DNA from: Magnetococcus sp. PR-3 | GTDB lineage: Bacteria > Pseudomonadota > Magnetococcia > Magnetococcales > Magnetococcaceae | Direction of reading: 5' to 3' | NCBI RefSeq assembly: GCF_036689865.1 | Contig: NZ_JBAHUQ010000004.1 | Coordinates: 157,112-221,111 of the forward strand | DNA length: 64,000 nt | Shown: positions 37,081 through 46,989 of the stretch, piece after piece | How positions within the stretch are numbered: the stretch's first letter is position 1 | How the letters are laid out: every line of letters starts with the position of its first letter | Translations under genes and position numbers: made by a program | The notes under the pieces: model-generated | Database searches by the model: none | What the model was told of the DNA's origin: nothing | The model's input: only the letters and a program-made list of their open reading frames with translations

Positions 37081-37872
37081 ATGATTCGCGCACTCTGGAC
37101 CTCCGCCACAGGTATGCAAGCACAGCAGACCAATATTGATGTGATTGCAAACAACTTGGCCAACACCAATACCGCGGGTTTTAAACGTTCACGGGCTGAT
37201 TTTCAGGATCTGCTCTATCAGAACATGCGAGCAGCGGGTGCCGCGACCTCCCAATCCGGTAATCAGGTTCCAGTGGGTATTCAGCTGGGCCATGGTGTAC
37301 GAACCGTCTCTGTGAGCAAAATGTTCACCCAAGGTGACTATGTTCAGACCGGTAATGAACTGGATATGGCTATTGAAGGTAAGGGCTTTTTCCAGATCCA
37401 AATGCCCGATGGTTCTACCGCTTACTCACGGGACGGAACCTTTAAACTCGATAACAGTGGCCAGATCGTCACAGCTGACGGTTATGTGTTGGACCCAGGT
37501 TTGACACTGCCCCAGAACGCCACCAACGTTGCGGTGGGGCCAGATGGCACCGTGGCCGTTAAGACACCTGATCAAGCTGACCTGACCGAGGTTGGTCAGA
37601 TCCAGTTGGCTCAGTTTATTAACCCAGCCGGTTTGAATGCCATTGGCCGTAACCTCTACACCGAATCTGGTGCATCCGGTGCACCGGTTGTGGGTACTGC
37701 GGGTGAAGATGGTTTAGGCACAGTACAGCAGCAGTACTTGGAGCTCTCCAACGTCAATATGGTTGAGGAAATGGTCAATATGATCGCCTCCCAGCGGGCC
37801 TACGAGATTAACTCCAAAACCGTCCAGACCGCAGACGATATGCTGGGCAAAGTTGCCAGCATGAAGCGATAA
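37081..37872 (+). CDS. flgG: Flagellar basal-body distal rod protein FlgG
   Basis: 263 residues, start MIRALWTSATGMQAQQTNIDVIANNLANTNT, the classical FlgG N-terminus. The central part has GKGFFQIQMPDGSTAYSRDGTF and the C-terminus LELSNVNMVEEMVNMIASQRAYEINSKTVQTADDML. It forms the distal rod that passes through the P and L rings. AGGAG lies just before the ATG. Confidence 0.98.
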   Translation: MIRALWTSATGMQAQQTNIDVIANNLANTNTAGFKRSRADFQDLLYQNMRAAGAATSQSGNQVPVGIQLGHGVRTVSVSKMFTQGDYVQTGNELDMAIEGKGFFQIQMPDGSTAYSRDGTFKLDNSGQIVTADGYVLDPGLTLPQNATNVAVGPDGTVAVKTPDQADLTEVGQIQLAQFINPAGLNAIGRNLYTESGASGAPVVGTAGEDGLGTVQQQYLELSNVNMVEEMVNMIASQRAYEINSKTVQTADDMLGKVASMKR

Positions 37873-37952
37873 GTACGGTAACTGAGTAACCCACGGTCCC
37901 GGTATCAGGGACCGTGGTTGTAAAAGCCAATCCAGGAAGGAGGAGGCGACAG

Positions 37953-38666
37953 ATGAAAAGCCAACGCACCATCACCCTGATGCTACTACTCATGGGCCTG
38001 TTATGGTCCCAGGTGGCAGCTGCCCAAGTGCTCTCTCGTTATGAGATGGCTCGTGAGGCTGGGTTGAAGTTGCAGGAGCTTTTGCGTCTGCACCACCCCT
38101 CTTTGGAAAGCCGTAACCTCTACTTTCCGCGCAACCTGCGTCTGCCTGATGGCGATGTGGATTTGCAGTTGGATGCGTTGAGCCTGGATGACCGGCCTGG
38201 TCGTCAATCCCTACCGGTAACGGTACTGGTTGACGGCAACCCTCAGGCGGTTGTCGATGCTGTCGTGGTGATTCGTAAAAACGTGACCGTGGCTGTGCTC
38301 AAGCGCCCCGTGAAGCGTGGTGATGTTGTCTCCATGCGGGATATCGCCTGGAAGACCAAGCTGGTAAGCCGTGAAGGCTTTAACTATGTGGCTGATGTGC
38401 GGGAAGTGGTTAATAAGGCTGCGGTTCGTCCGCTGCGTGCAGACATTCCCTTAAAAGCTGCTTGGTTTGCCGAACCCATTGCGGTTGAGCGTGGTGAGCG
38501 GGTGCGGGTGCTGTTTAAAACAGGTGGGTTGACCATTCGAACCACCGGCGTTGCAGTAAAAGATGGCCGGGTAGGGGATGCCATAACCGTACGTAATCTT
38601 AGTAGTAATAAACGCTTCTTGGCCCGTGTGATGGCACCGGGGCATGTCCAAGCGGAAGGTTTATAA
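37953..38666 (+). CDS. flgA: Flagellar P-ring assembly chaperone FlgA
   Basis: 237 residues with a signal peptide (ITLMLLLMGLLWSQVAAA). The SAF domain is visible: VAVLKRPVKRGDVVSMRDIAWK and NKAAVRPLRADIPLKAAWF, followed by VRVLFKTGGLTIRTTGVAVKDGRVGDAITVRNLSSNKRFLARV. It binds FlgI in the periplasm. The start after AGGAAGGAGGAGG is well supported. The downstream FlgH reading frame overlaps its end, but the real flgH start lies 56 bases beyond. Confidence 0.93.
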   Translation: MKSQRTITLMLLLMGLLWSQVAAAQVLSRYEMAREAGLKLQELLRLHHPSLESRNLYFPRNLRLPDGDVDLQLDALSLDDRPGRQSLPVTVLVDGNPQAVVDAVVVIRKNVTVAVLKRPVKRGDVVSMRDIAWKTKLVSREGFNYVADVREVVNKAAVRPLRADIPLKAAWFAEPIAVERGERVRVLFKTGGLTIRTTGVAVKDGRVGDAITVRNLSSNKRFLARVMAPGHVQAEGL

Positions 38667-38721
38667 TCCACGGAGTTGGATGGGGCTTGCGACAAGCCCA
38701 GATGAAACAGGAGTGGTTTCC

Positions 38722-39420
38722 ATGCGTAAGAATGTGCAAACGATGATCTTGGGGGCTGTGGCCCTGGCGCTTCTCTCAGGTTGCGGTATGACCCGTGCAA
38801 CCCAGCGCCCCGCAACACCGCAAGCGATCATTAAGGCTCAACCCCCGGAGTTGATGAACCCCAATAAGGGATCCCTCTGGAACAGTGGCGGCCGCAATAC
38901 CTTATTTACCGACTCCAAAGCCCGTTTTGTGGGGGATTTGATCACGGTGAATGTGGCAGAAACCTCATCTGCGCAAAAGAGTGCCAAAACAGAGCTTAAG
39001 CGTGAAGCAGAAAGTGAAGTGGCGTTAGGTGGTCTGTTTGGTTTGACCTCGGCCCTTCAATCCGGTGGGTTGTCCAAGTTTGTGGATAGCAACACCATGA
39101 CCGGTAATCATGACCATACCGGTGAAGGTACCACTTCTCGTAACAGTACATTTACGGCGACCATTACCTGCCAAGTGACGGAAGTTATGGCCAATGGCAA
39201 TCTGCGTATTGAGGGGCGTCGGGATATTACCGTTAACCATGAGAACCAGTTCATTATCCTCTCGGGGATTATTCGCCCTGAGGATATCGCCAACAATAAC
39301 TCGGTGAGTTCGGCACAAATTGCCGACGCCCGCATCGACTACTCCGGTGACGGTGCGCTGGATGATCAGCAAAAGCCCAGTTGGTTGAACCGATTCTTTA
39401 CCAATTTCCGCATCATCTAA
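38722..39420 (+). CDS. flgH: Flagellar L-ring lipoprotein FlgH
   Basis: 232 residues. The signal peptide ends in a lipobox (ALLSGCGM), so the protein is an outer-membrane lipoprotein forming the L ring. Conserved GSLWNSGGRNTLFTDSKARFVGDLITVNVAETSSAQKSA and the C-terminal NHENQFIILSGIIRPEDIANNNSVSSAQIADARIDYSG are diagnostic. CAGGAG precedes the ATG at 38722. A terminator hairpin follows 126 bases downstream, before flgI. Confidence 0.96.
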   Translation: MRKNVQTMILGAVALALLSGCGMTRATQRPATPQAIIKAQPPELMNPNKGSLWNSGGRNTLFTDSKARFVGDLITVNVAETSSAQKSAKTELKREAESEVALGGLFGLTSALQSGGLSKFVDSNTMTGNHDHTGEGTTSRNSTFTATITCQVTEVMANGNLRIEGRRDITVNHENQFIILSGIIRPEDIANNNSVSSAQIADARIDYSGDGALDDQQKPSWLNRFFTNFRII

Positions 39421-39545
39421 ACAAAAGAATGGTGATTGGGGAAAGGTCAATAGGCCGCCCCAGACCCATTGGATGATGCCGAGCAAGTTCCCGTTGTTGC
39501 TGGCTTATGGTGAAGCTAGCGTTGATTCGTCAGTGTCCAGTCTGA

Positions 39546-39580
39546 CCCGGGTCTCTCCCCTGAGATCCGGGATTTTTTTT
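39546..39580 (+). terminator. Intrinsic terminator between flgH and flgI
   Basis: Ten-base stem CCCGGGTCTC / GAGATCCGGG with one G-T pair, loop TCCCCT, then A and eight T residues. It splits the flagellar cluster into two transcription units. Confidence 0.8.
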
Positions 39581-39613
39581 CTTCTACGCCTTTCTTCTCT
39601 TCTTTTATCCAAT

Positions 39614-39629
39614 TGGCCTTCTGATTGCA
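39614..39629 (+). promoter_or_regulatory. Sigma-54-type promoter upstream of flgI
   Basis: TGGCCTTCTGATTGCA has the GG and GC elements at the correct spacing and TTGCA intact, matching 8 of 11 consensus positions. It lies directly after the terminator and about 70 bases before flgI. Confidence 0.6.
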
Positions 39630-39697
39630 TCGTTCCATACACGCTCATGGATTGGGCGTCAATGTCTTGAGTAACTTGTAGCGAAGGCGACTAGATC

Positions 39698-40837
39698 ATG
39701 AAGATGCGCGCTGAACGCAGAGGGGCCGGTCGACTGGGTCGATTTACCGTTCTGGCACTGTCGGTGGCCATGGGTATGGGGGCAATGTTAAGCACTGCGC
39801 CTGCCGAAGCGGCCCGGCTAAAAGATATCGTGGCGATTGAAGGGGTGCGTGATAACCCCTTGAACGGCTACGGTTTGCTGGTTGGTTTAAATGGCACCGG
39901 CGACTCCAGTGCTGCTTTTACCCAGCAATCTATGCAACAGATGTTGCAGCGTATGGGTATTAGTATGAATACGCTGCCCAAAGTCAAAAACGTGGCGGCT
40001 GTCGTGGTTACGGCAACGCTTCCACCTTTTGCCCGTCAGGGTAATAAGTTGGATGTAACGCTCTCTTCTTTGGGGGATGCGAAAAGCCTGGAAGGCGGCA
40101 CGTTGGTGATGACACCTCTGCGTGCAGCCGATGGCCGTATTTATGCGGTGGCCCAAGGGCCTGTGTCGGTTGGGGGCTTCTCCGCCGGTGGTGGGGGGGG
40201 CAATGTGCAGAAAAACCACCCCACGGTTGCACGTATCTCTGGTGGGGCAACGGTTGAACGGGAAGTTCGGTTTAATCTGGCCCGCGAAAATAATCTGCAA
40301 CTATCCTTAAATAATCATGATTTCACCACAGCCAATCGGGTTGTGCGTGCCATCAATAGTCTGTTTGGTGAGCCTTTGGCCCGCGCAACGGACTCCGGTA
40401 CAGTCAAAGTTCAGGTACCGGCCTCTTATCGCGGTCGTGTGGTGGAGTTTATCTCTCGCCTGGAAGCGGCTGAGGTGGAAGTAGACACCCGGGCCCGTGT
40501 GGTGGTGAACGAGCGTACTGGAACCATTGTTATGGGGGAGAATGTGCGGGTTTCAACCGTTGCGCTCTCTCATGGTTCTTTAAGTATTCGTATTACCGAC
40601 GAACCCCAGGTGAGCCAGCCTAATGCGCTGGCAGGTGGTGAAACAGCGGTGGTCAACCAGCGGAATGTTGAAGCCACGGAGCAAGATGCCCGTCTCATTG
40701 AGATGGAAGAGGGGGTTACCCTGGGCGATCTGGTCAAAGGGCTGAATAACCTGGGGGTCACCCCGCGTGATTTGATTGCCATTCTACAGGCGATCAAAGC
40801 ATCAGGTGCCTTGCAAGCTGACCTGGAGACCATGTGA
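39698..40837 (+). CDS. flgI: Flagellar P-ring protein FlgI
   Basis: 379 residues with a signal peptide (VLALSVAMGMGAMLSTAPAEA). Conserved AARLKDIVAIEGVRDNPLNGYGLLVGLNGTGDSS, QSMQQMLQRMG, ARQGNKLDVTLSSLGDAKSLEGGTLVMTPLRAADG, and the C-terminal GVTLGDLVKGLNNLGVTPRDLIAILQAIKASGALQADLE. It forms the periplasmic P ring around the rod. Its stop overlaps the flgJ start. Confidence 0.98.
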   Translation: MKMRAERRGAGRLGRFTVLALSVAMGMGAMLSTAPAEAARLKDIVAIEGVRDNPLNGYGLLVGLNGTGDSSAAFTQQSMQQMLQRMGISMNTLPKVKNVAAVVVTATLPPFARQGNKLDVTLSSLGDAKSLEGGTLVMTPLRAADGRIYAVAQGPVSVGGFSAGGGGGNVQKNHPTVARISGGATVEREVRFNLARENNLQLSLNNHDFTTANRVVRAINSLFGEPLARATDSGTVKVQVPASYRGRVVEFISRLEAAEVEVDTRARVVVNERTGTIVMGENVRVSTVALSHGSLSIRITDEPQVSQPNALAGGETAVVNQRNVEATEQDARLIEMEEGVTLGDLVKGLNNLGVTPRDLIAILQAIKASGALQADLETM

Positions 40838-41316
40838 TGACCGGTTTTCTTCCCACCAATGCCCAAGGTGTCATGATGCAGCAAATGGCGGGTGGTCAGG
40901 TACGGCATAGTACCTCTGGCCGGAGCAACAACCCCGCTATTGCAGGTGCCAATCGCAACAAAAACCAAGTTCAGCTTTCACCGCGTGAAGAGAAAACACT
41001 GCGTAAAGCAGCAGCCAACTTTGAAGCGATGTTTATCAAACAGCTGCTGGGATCAATGCGCAAGACGGTGCCTGATTTTGGTGATGGCGGTTTAATGCGC
41101 AAAAGTAATGGCGAAAAGATTTTCCGAGATATGTTGGATCAGGAATATGCAGACGTGGCCAGTAAAGGCAACGGGGGCTTGGGTCTAAAAGAGGCCATTT
41201 ATGAGCAGCTAACCCGTCGTCCAGGTGGGCGCCCAGGTGGTGCGATCAATCCATCTTTAGAGGCGCTAAAAGCCCAACAGGCTGCCATGCAAGCCCAGGA
41301 GAACCGTCAACGATAA
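40837..41316 (+). CDS. flgJ: FlgJ-type rod-capping protein without muramidase domain
   Basis: 159 residues. The rod-binding domain is clear: LRKAAANFEAMFIKQLLGSMRKTVPDFGDGGLMRKSNGEKIFRDMLDQEYADVASKGNGGLGLKEAIYEQL. The C-terminal glucosaminidase domain of gammaproteobacterial FlgJ is absent, as in many alphaproteobacteria, where a separate enzyme is used. The ATG at 40837 overlaps the flgI stop by one base; GTG at 40834 is a possible alternative. Confidence 0.93.
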   Translation: MTGFLPTNAQGVMMQQMAGGQVRHSTSGRSNNPAIAGANRNKNQVQLSPREEKTLRKAAANFEAMFIKQLLGSMRKTVPDFGDGGLMRKSNGEKIFRDMLDQEYADVASKGNGGLGLKEAIYEQLTRRPGGRPGGAINPSLEALKAQQAAMQAQENRQR

Positions 41317-41486
41317 GTTGGCGCGGGTTATGCAAAATAAAACGGTACTCCCTTCGGTGAGTCGATATTAAAGAGAATGGGATCTGTGATGGTATCAAAT
41401 CCCAGATCTGTTCATAAAGGCACCTTGCGCCAGCATCGTGCCAGCGCCCAGAGCGGGCACGGGGAACGTCAATGGAGTGGACACCC

Positions 41487-41804
41487 ATGAGAATCAAAGG
41501 GTTGGGTTCAGGTAAGCTGGAGCGTATCACCGGTAATAACCGGGTTGGTGCGGAGAGCAGTGTGGGCAAGGGTCGCTCATCCAAAGCTGGTTCCAGCCGT
41601 GGCCGTGATGATGTTGCGCTTTCAGAAGGGGCGCGAATTGCCGGTCAAGCTGGGGAAGCGGTACAAAGTTCCCCTGAACTACGGATGGAGCTTGTGCAGC
41701 CCATTAAAGAAGCACTGGCTTCCGGTACCTATAACGTCTCCAGCTTGGATGTAGCCGATAAAATGCTGCGTCAGGTGCTGATGGAGCGTAAGCAGTCTTT
41801 ATAA
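41487..41804 (+). CDS. flgM: Anti-sigma-28 factor FlgM
   Basis: 105 residues. The N-terminus MRIKGLGSGKLERIT is basic and disordered. The C-terminal helices DDVALSEGARIAGQAGEAVQSSPELRMELVQPIKEALASGTYNVSSLDVADKMLRQVL match FlgM, which holds FliA inactive until exported through the completed hook-basal body. GGAG lies 8 bases before the ATG. Located between flgJ and flgN as in many flagellar clusters. Confidence 0.9.
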   Translation: MRIKGLGSGKLERITGNNRVGAESSVGKGRSSKAGSSRGRDDVALSEGARIAGQAGEAVQSSPELRMELVQPIKEALASGTYNVSSLDVADKMLRQVLMERKQSL

Positions 41805-41923
41805 GATCGGTATAGGCCTGCCAGCCATACCGTTTGAAAAATCACCAGAGGGGTGCAATGGATGCACACCTTTGACAGCAGGGTTTTTACCCTCTGTTGC
41901 GTCATTGACCAGGAGTTTTAGCC

Positions 41924-42430
41924 ATGCAAGCGACCATGCAAGAACATACCAGTGCTCTTATTGGGGTGATGGATGAACTGAATGAACATTTCCAGAAGGT
42001 GCTGGGCCTGTTTGAGCGGGAGCGTGATGCCCTGAGCCGTCGGGATATTGAAGAGATGGAGAACACTTCTGCCACCATCGGCCAGGCATTGGAAGATGCG
42101 CGGGTGATTGAAGTTCGCCGTCAACACTTCACCGGTAATTTGGCCCAAAACCTGGGTATGCCAGCTCGGGGTGCCAAATGGGATCAGCTGACCAGCCGTC
42201 TGGATACCGATGATGCGCGCCCCTTACGTAAAGCCCGTAACCGACTGCGTGCAACACTGTTTGCCGTGGAACATGCCAACCGCATGAATCAAGCTGCGTT
42301 CCGTGGTGTGCAAGCTGCCACGGATAGTATTTTGAATATTCTGCATGGTGGTAATGGTAGCTATGATCGTAGTGGTACCCGCCAACAGGCCTCTACGGGT
42401 GCAACAAGCTTTTTGTCTAAGCAGTTATAA
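41924..42430 (+). CDS. flgN: FlgN-family flagellar export chaperone
   Basis: 168 residues, almost entirely helical. The pattern HTSALIGVMDELNEHFQKVLGLFERERDALSRRDIEEMEN and the later helix fit FlgN, a cytoplasmic chaperone for the hook-filament junction proteins FlgK and FlgL. Sequence conservation in this family is low, so position after flgM is an important part of the call. AGGAG precedes the start. Confidence 0.78.
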   Translation: MQATMQEHTSALIGVMDELNEHFQKVLGLFERERDALSRRDIEEMENTSATIGQALEDARVIEVRRQHFTGNLAQNLGMPARGAKWDQLTSRLDTDDARPLRKARNRLRATLFAVEHANRMNQAAFRGVQAATDSILNILHGGNGSYDRSGTRQQASTGATSFLSKQL

Positions 42431-42436
42431 GTTTTT

Positions 42437-42456
42437 GATGCTTTGAGCATCTTTTT
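42437..42456 (+). terminator. Short hairpin with T tract after flgN
   Basis: Six-base stem GATGCT / AGCATC with a TTG loop and T5. It is short, so it may only attenuate transcription into csrA. Confidence 0.4.
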
Positions 42457-42593
42457 GGGGTGGTTCAGGAAGAGCCCCCCCGTTTCGATCCCTGGGGGGT
42501 CAACCCCAAGGGGAACGAGACCGCACCATGCGGTACGTTTGGGCCCTGCTGCCACAGGTCCCAACACATACAAGACCTAGAGGAACGTAGGTT

Positions 42594-42827
42594 ATGCTGA
42601 TTTTGACACGGAGAGTCGGAGAGAGTCTGCACATCGGGGATGATATTAAGATCACCCTGCTGGGCATTAAGGGGAACCAGGTTCGTATCGGTATCGATGC
42701 GCCCCGGGATGTGGAGGTGCATCGTGAAGAAATTTACGACCGTATCCGCCGTGAAACCCGTAAGGCCAACCGTCGTACGGCGGAAGAAACCTTAGATCAA
42801 GCTTCACGCTTGCTCTCGCAAAAGTAA
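42594..42827 (+). CDS. csrA: Carbon storage regulator CsrA
   Basis: 77 residues. [51 protein letters not shown] is the canonical RNA-binding dimer, with L4, R6 and R44-type RNA contacts in place. It represses translation by covering ribosome sites with GGA motifs and, in many bacteria, controls flagellin synthesis. Its placement after flgN ties it to the flagellar cluster. A terminator follows at 42851. Confidence 0.98.
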   Translation: MLILTRRVGESLHIGDDIKITLLGIKGNQVRIGIDAPRDVEVHREEIYDRIRRETRKANRRTAEETLDQASRLLSQK

Positions 42828-42850
42828 AAAACCGTCAGTTTGTATCCAAA

Positions 42851-42881
42851 AGCCGTTCCTTGCATAGGAGCGGCTTTTTTG
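42851..42881 (+). terminator. Intrinsic terminator after csrA
   Basis: Stem AGCCGTTCCT / AGGAGCGGCT with a G-T pair, loop TGCAT, T6 tract. Confidence 0.88.
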
Positions 42882-42967
42882 TTTGGGGTCTGAATGTCAT
42901 ACTGAAAAAAGCATGTCGTATTTTTTAATGTGTTCTAAGGATCAGATTGACCAGCGGAGATTGTATC

Positions 42968-43372
42968 ATGTCAGCTGAAAAACCCAGTGAAGTTACCATT
43001 CGCACCTTGGCCATGCCTTCAGATACCAACCCTTCTGGTGATATTTTTGGGGGGTGGGTCATGTCCCAAATGGATCTGGCCGCAGGTATTTGTGCGGGGC
43101 AACGTGCCATGCGACGGGTTGTAACGGTGGCGGTGGATGCCATGAGCTTTATCCAGCCTGTTCAAGTTGGGGATGTGTTGTGTGTCTATACCCAGGTTGT
43201 CTCTGTGGGGCGTACTTCTATGACCATTTTGGTGGAGGCCTGGGCACGTCGGGATCGTATTGGTGAACGCGTTAAAGTAACACAAGCGCATTTTAAGTTT
43301 GTGGCTTTGGATGATGATGGTAAACCAACGCCTATCCCCGCGTTGGACCCCCATCAATCTACAGGGTGTTAA
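42968..43372 (+). CDS. Hot-dog-fold acyl-CoA thioesterase (YciA-like)
   Basis: 134 residues. MPSDTNPSGDIFGGWVMSQMDLAAGICAGQRA holds the catalytic aspartate region and the glycine-rich helix of YciA-type acyl-CoA thioesterases; VTVAVDAMSFIQPVQVGDVLCVYTQVVSVGRTSMTILVEAWARR completes the fold. It hydrolyses acyl-CoAs in the cytoplasm. The ATG at 42968 follows GCGGAGA; an upstream TTG frame start is unlikely. Confidence 0.93.
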   Translation: MSAEKPSEVTIRTLAMPSDTNPSGDIFGGWVMSQMDLAAGICAGQRAMRRVVTVAVDAMSFIQPVQVGDVLCVYTQVVSVGRTSMTILVEAWARRDRIGERVKVTQAHFKFVALDDDGKPTPIPALDPHQSTGC

Positions 43373-44172
43373 GCAATGGGGCTTTTGTGTGCTCTGATCG
43401 TTCAAGGGGGCTCTTCGCTGTGAGCACGTCTTGGCTGGTGGGCTGGCGATGAACAATGGACATTATGAGTGCTCGTCTTATGTAATTTTATAAGATCTAA
43501 AGTCGATGAATTCATGAATAACTAGAGTTTATATAATGTTCAGTTAATAAATAATATCCACAGCCTTTTTAGATTTACATTACAAATAACAGACTGTTGT
43601 TGTTGGGCGGGGGAAGAGACTTGAGCGTTAGAGTCGTATGATTGGTGATCTTGTTAAGGTCATACTCGCTTTGAAGCTGTGGGTGATTGTTCTCGTATTT
43701 TAAGAGAAATAGATTGAAACTCAGTGCACGCTGTTTTGTTCTTTTGATATAAGTGGTTTGTCGTGTAGGTTGGTCATGCCCTTTTTATAAAATAAGCTTG
43801 AGTAAAAACATCTTGTTAACGTGTGTTAAGTAAGATCCCTTCATGGTCAGTAGACTCTGTATGAATGGCGGCGTGTTGTTAGAGGATCGGATGGCTTGAT
43901 AATATTGAAGGTTGGTTTTACTTTGGCCAAAATTAAGCATTACATGGGATGAATCTAATTATTAGAATATCAGTATGATGTGATTGTGGTATATCAATCG
44001 CTGTTTTATGTGCTTTTATACCTAATATGTAGTCTTTTGATTGCAGCTTTTGCAGGAATGAGTATTCTAGATTGTAGATTGGTTACCCTTTGTTAAAAAG
44101 GGGCTCCCATTAGATTTGGGATGAGGGATGGGGTTTGGTGGTGTGGCATCAACGGTTTAGAAGGGTGAAATC
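43373..44172 (+). other. 800-base AT-rich gene-free region
   Basis: No reading frame with protein character on either strand. The sequence is markedly AT-rich compared with the flanking genes. It may hold regulatory sites for the chemoreceptor at 44173 (AAGGGTGA ribosome site at its end), but I find no definite promoter, hairpin with T tract or repeat. Confidence 0.4.
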
Positions 44173-46833
44173 ATGAATCTCGGGTTGCGTGGGAAAATTC
44201 TGGTAGGTATGGCGGTGCCGGTTCTTTTATTGCTGGTACTGGGGCTTGTGGCCATTACCAGTATCAATAAGATTTCACAAACCAACAAGTGGGTGGAACA
44301 TACCTATAATGTGCTCTCTGAGTCTTCGACAATCGTCTCCTCAGCTGTGGATATGGAGACCGGTATGCGTGGCTACTTGCTGGCCGGTAAAGAAGTCTTT
44401 TTAGATCCTTATAAAACAGGTGAAACAAGTACCTATGCAGAGATCCGTAAGCTGCAGCAGGTGGTGAATGATAACCCCACTCAAGTTGGACGTTTACGTG
44501 AGGTAGAGAGTACCCTGAAAGCTTGGCAAAAAGATGTGACTGAGCCCACCATTGGCCTGCGACGCCAAATTGGTGATGCTGAGACCATGAATGATATGGC
44601 CAAGCTGGTGGGAGAGGCCCGTGGCAAGGTCTTCTTTGATAAGTTCCGTGGGCAGATTGGGACCTTTATTCAACGGGAGATGACCTTGTTGGAGAAAAGG
44701 CGTGCTGATTTTGCCAAGGCACAAAGTGCAGTTAACGCCAATATTGAAAAGGTTAATCAAACCTCCAAGTGGGTTTCCCATACCCATGCGGTTTTAGCTC
44801 AGTCGGCTACCATTGTGGCCCATGCGGTGGATATGGAAACCGGTATGCGTGGTTTTCTGGTCGCGGGTGAAGAGGATTTTCTGGAGCCGTACCATGCTGG
44901 CCAAACGGGATTTGATAAAGATATACAGTCCTTACAGCAGACTGTGAGTGACAACCCGCCTCAAGTTGCCCGGTTAAGAAAAGCGCAACAGTTGATCACA
45001 GATTGGAACAATCAGGTGGTCAAGCCGGTTTTGGAGCTGCGCAAGCAGGTTCGTTCAGGTGGGGCAACGCTGGCACAAGTTGATGCCTATGTTTCAAAGA
45101 AAAAGGGTAAAGCTTTTTTTGATGCCTTCCGTGGCACCATGGCCGAGTTTAGAGAGATTGAACGTGGCTTGATGGAAAAGCGGCAAAATGAGGCGGTGGC
45201 GATCCGTACGCAGATTGCTGAAAAGCTTAAGACCATGCAAGAGAATGAAGCATGGGTAACCCATACCTATAAAGTAATCTCGCAAGCCAATCATATCCTG
45301 GCCTCCGCTGTGGATATGGAGACAGGTATGCGTGGTTACTTGCTGGCAGGTAAAGAGGATTTTCTGGCCCCTTACACAAAGGGTGGCGATCAGTTTATGA
45401 CCCTGGTGGCTTCCATGAAGCAAACCGTCAGTGATAACCCGGCCCAGGTTGGTTTGCTTACAGAGATGCAACAGACCATTACCACCTGGAAAAAAGAGGT
45501 GACTGAACCGACCATTGCACTACGCCGCCGCATAGGTAGTGCCAAAACCATGGATGACATGGCAGATCTGGTGGCTGAGGCACGGGGTAAGGTCTATTTT
45601 GATAAATTCCGTGGCATTATGGGGGAGTTTCAGTCAGAAGAAGCCGCTTTGATGGGTAAACGTAAAGCGACGAATGAGGCCACGGTCTCCAATACGTTTA
45701 ATACCATCTATTTGGCTATTCTTATTGCGGTTTTAGTTAGTATTGCCATCGCTTGGTACATTAGCCGCAACGTCCTGCGTCAAGTGGGCGGTGAGCCACC
45801 TGAGATTGCCGAGCTGACCCGCCGGGTTGCCGAGGGTGATCTAACCATTCGTCTGGATCAAGCCGGTGAGGCCGCGGGTATCTTCCTGGCTGTTAAGAAT
45901 ATGGTCGAGCGGCTTCGCCATATTGTTGGGCAGGTTCAGGGTGCATCGGATAATGTTGGCAATGGTAGCCAGGAGATGTCCGCCTCCTCAGATACTCTCT
46001 CCCAAGGTGCTTCTGAGGCCGCAGCCAGCGTGGAAGAGACCTCCTCCGCCATGGAGCAGATGGCCAGTAATATTGCACAGAACTCAGAAAATGCGCAGCA
46101 GACCCAAGCCATTGCTGAGCAAGCTTCACAAGATGCCCGAGAGGGGGGTGCCGCGGTTGAGCAAGCTGTTACCGCTATGAAAGAGATTGCGGATAAAATC
46201 TCGATCATTGAAGAGATCGCCCGCCAAACCAACCTTCTGGCCCTTAATGCCGCCATTGAGGCCGCACGGGCTGGTGAGCATGGTAAAGGTTTTGCTGTGG
46301 TGGCTGCAGAGGTACGTAAACTGGCGGAACGCTCCCAGACGGCTGCCAGTGAAATTTCTCAACTATCCTCTTCTTCTGTCGAGGTCTCTGAGCGGGCAGG
46401 CACCATTATCAATAAGCTTGTTCCGGATATTCAAAGAACCGCAGAGCTTGTTTCTGAGATCACCTCTGCTTCTATGGAGCAAAACCAGGGTGTGGATCAG
46501 ATCAACCGGGCGATCCAACAGTTGGATGTGGTTATTCAGCAAAATGCCGGTACCGCAGAAGAGATGTCTGCCAACGCTGTTGAGTTAACGGGCCAGGCTA
46601 ATCAATTGTTAGATACCGTAGGCTTTTTCAGAATGCCCGGCGGGCAGGTTTCGCCAGGCCAGCAGGTGGCTAGCCGTGCGGTGGGCCGGGCAGCCCCCAA
46701 GCAAATTAGTGCGGCACCAAGACCAAAAGCGGCAGCACCTAAAGCAGAGCCTGTGGCCGCAGTGCCATCTGAAGGGGTGGAAATCCGCTTGGATGACCGT
46801 GGGGATGATGATGCGGACTATCAGCGCTTCTAA
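44173..46833 (+). CDS. Methyl-accepting chemotaxis protein with three tandem CHASE3 domains
   Basis: 886 residues. Transmembrane 1 ([20 protein letters not shown]), then three CHASE3-like units of about 160 residues each. Each unit carries the motif [10 protein letters not shown](Y/F)L(L/V)AG(K/E)E at residues 58, 218 and 379, and most of a TEPTI.LRR / F(D)KFRG segment. Transmembrane 2 ([19 protein letters not shown]), HAMP, and a signalling domain with [39 protein letters not shown] follow. The C-terminal tail is alanine/proline-rich and ends in acidic [18 protein letters not shown]3 is a helical extracellular sensor of unknown ligand. A receptor normally has one copy; three is unusual. Confidence 0.93.
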   Translation: MNLGLRGKILVGMAVPVLLLLVLGLVAITSINKISQTNKWVEHTYNVLSESSTIVSSAVDMETGMRGYLLAGKEVFLDPYKTGETSTYAEIRKLQQVVNDNPTQVGRLREVESTLKAWQKDVTEPTIGLRRQIGDAETMNDMAKLVGEARGKVFFDKFRGQIGTFIQREMTLLEKRRADFAKAQSAVNANIEKVNQTSKWVSHTHAVLAQSATIVAHAVDMETGMRGFLVAGEEDFLEPYHAGQTGFDKDIQSLQQTVSDNPPQVARLRKAQQLITDWNNQVVKPVLELRKQVRSGGATLAQVDAYVSKKKGKAFFDAFRGTMAEFREIERGLMEKRQNEAVAIRTQIAEKLKTMQENEAWVTHTYKVISQANHILASAVDMETGMRGYLLAGKEDFLAPYTKGGDQFMTLVASMKQTVSDNPAQVGLLTEMQQTITTWKKEVTEPTIALRRRIGSAKTMDDMADLVAEARGKVYFDKFRGIMGEFQSEEAALMGKRKATNEATVSNTFNTIYLAILIAVLVSIAIAWYISRNVLRQVGGEPPEIAELTRRVAEGDLTIRLDQAGEAAGIFLAVKNMVERLRHIVGQVQGASDNVGNGSQEMSASSDTLSQGASEAAASVEETSSAMEQMASNIAQNSENAQQTQAIAEQASQDAREGGAAVEQAVTAMKEIADKISIIEEIARQTNLLALNAAIEAARAGEHGKGFAVVAAEVRKLAERSQTAASEISQLSSSSVEVSERAGTIINKLVPDIQRTAELVSEITSASMEQNQGVDQINRAIQQLDVVIQQNAGTAEEMSANAVELTGQANQLLDTVGFFRMPGGQVSPGQQVASRAVGRAAPKQISAAPRPKAAAPKAEPVAAVPSEGVEIRLDDRGDDDADYQRF
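44284..45660 (+). repeat. Three in-frame CHASE3-coding repeats of about 480 bp
   Basis: Protein units at about residues 38-175, 198-335 and 359-496 of the chemoreceptor are related in order and content. The first and third are closest to each other, including TEPTI(G/A)LRRxIG and MxDMAxLVxEARGKVxFDKFRG; the second is more diverged. This suggests internal duplication, with the third a more recent copy of the first. Confidence 0.8.
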
Positions 46834-46900
46834 AGCGTTGTAACGCCTCTGTACAGGTGAAGTGGTCCGCACTAGAGGGTGGGTGCTACATGGGATGAAT

Positions 46901-46938
46901 AGAGAGGGGGTTGGCTTTGGCCAGTCCCCTCTCTTTTT
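46901..46938 (+). terminator. Intrinsic terminator after the CHASE3 chemoreceptor gene
   Basis: Nine-base perfect stem AGAGAGGGG / CCCCTCTCT, 16-base loop, T5 tract. Confidence 0.85.
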
Positions 46939-46989
46939 GTCTGCTGGTTTCTTCTTGGCTGGGATCCGTAGGGCGGGGTGTTTTTTTTG

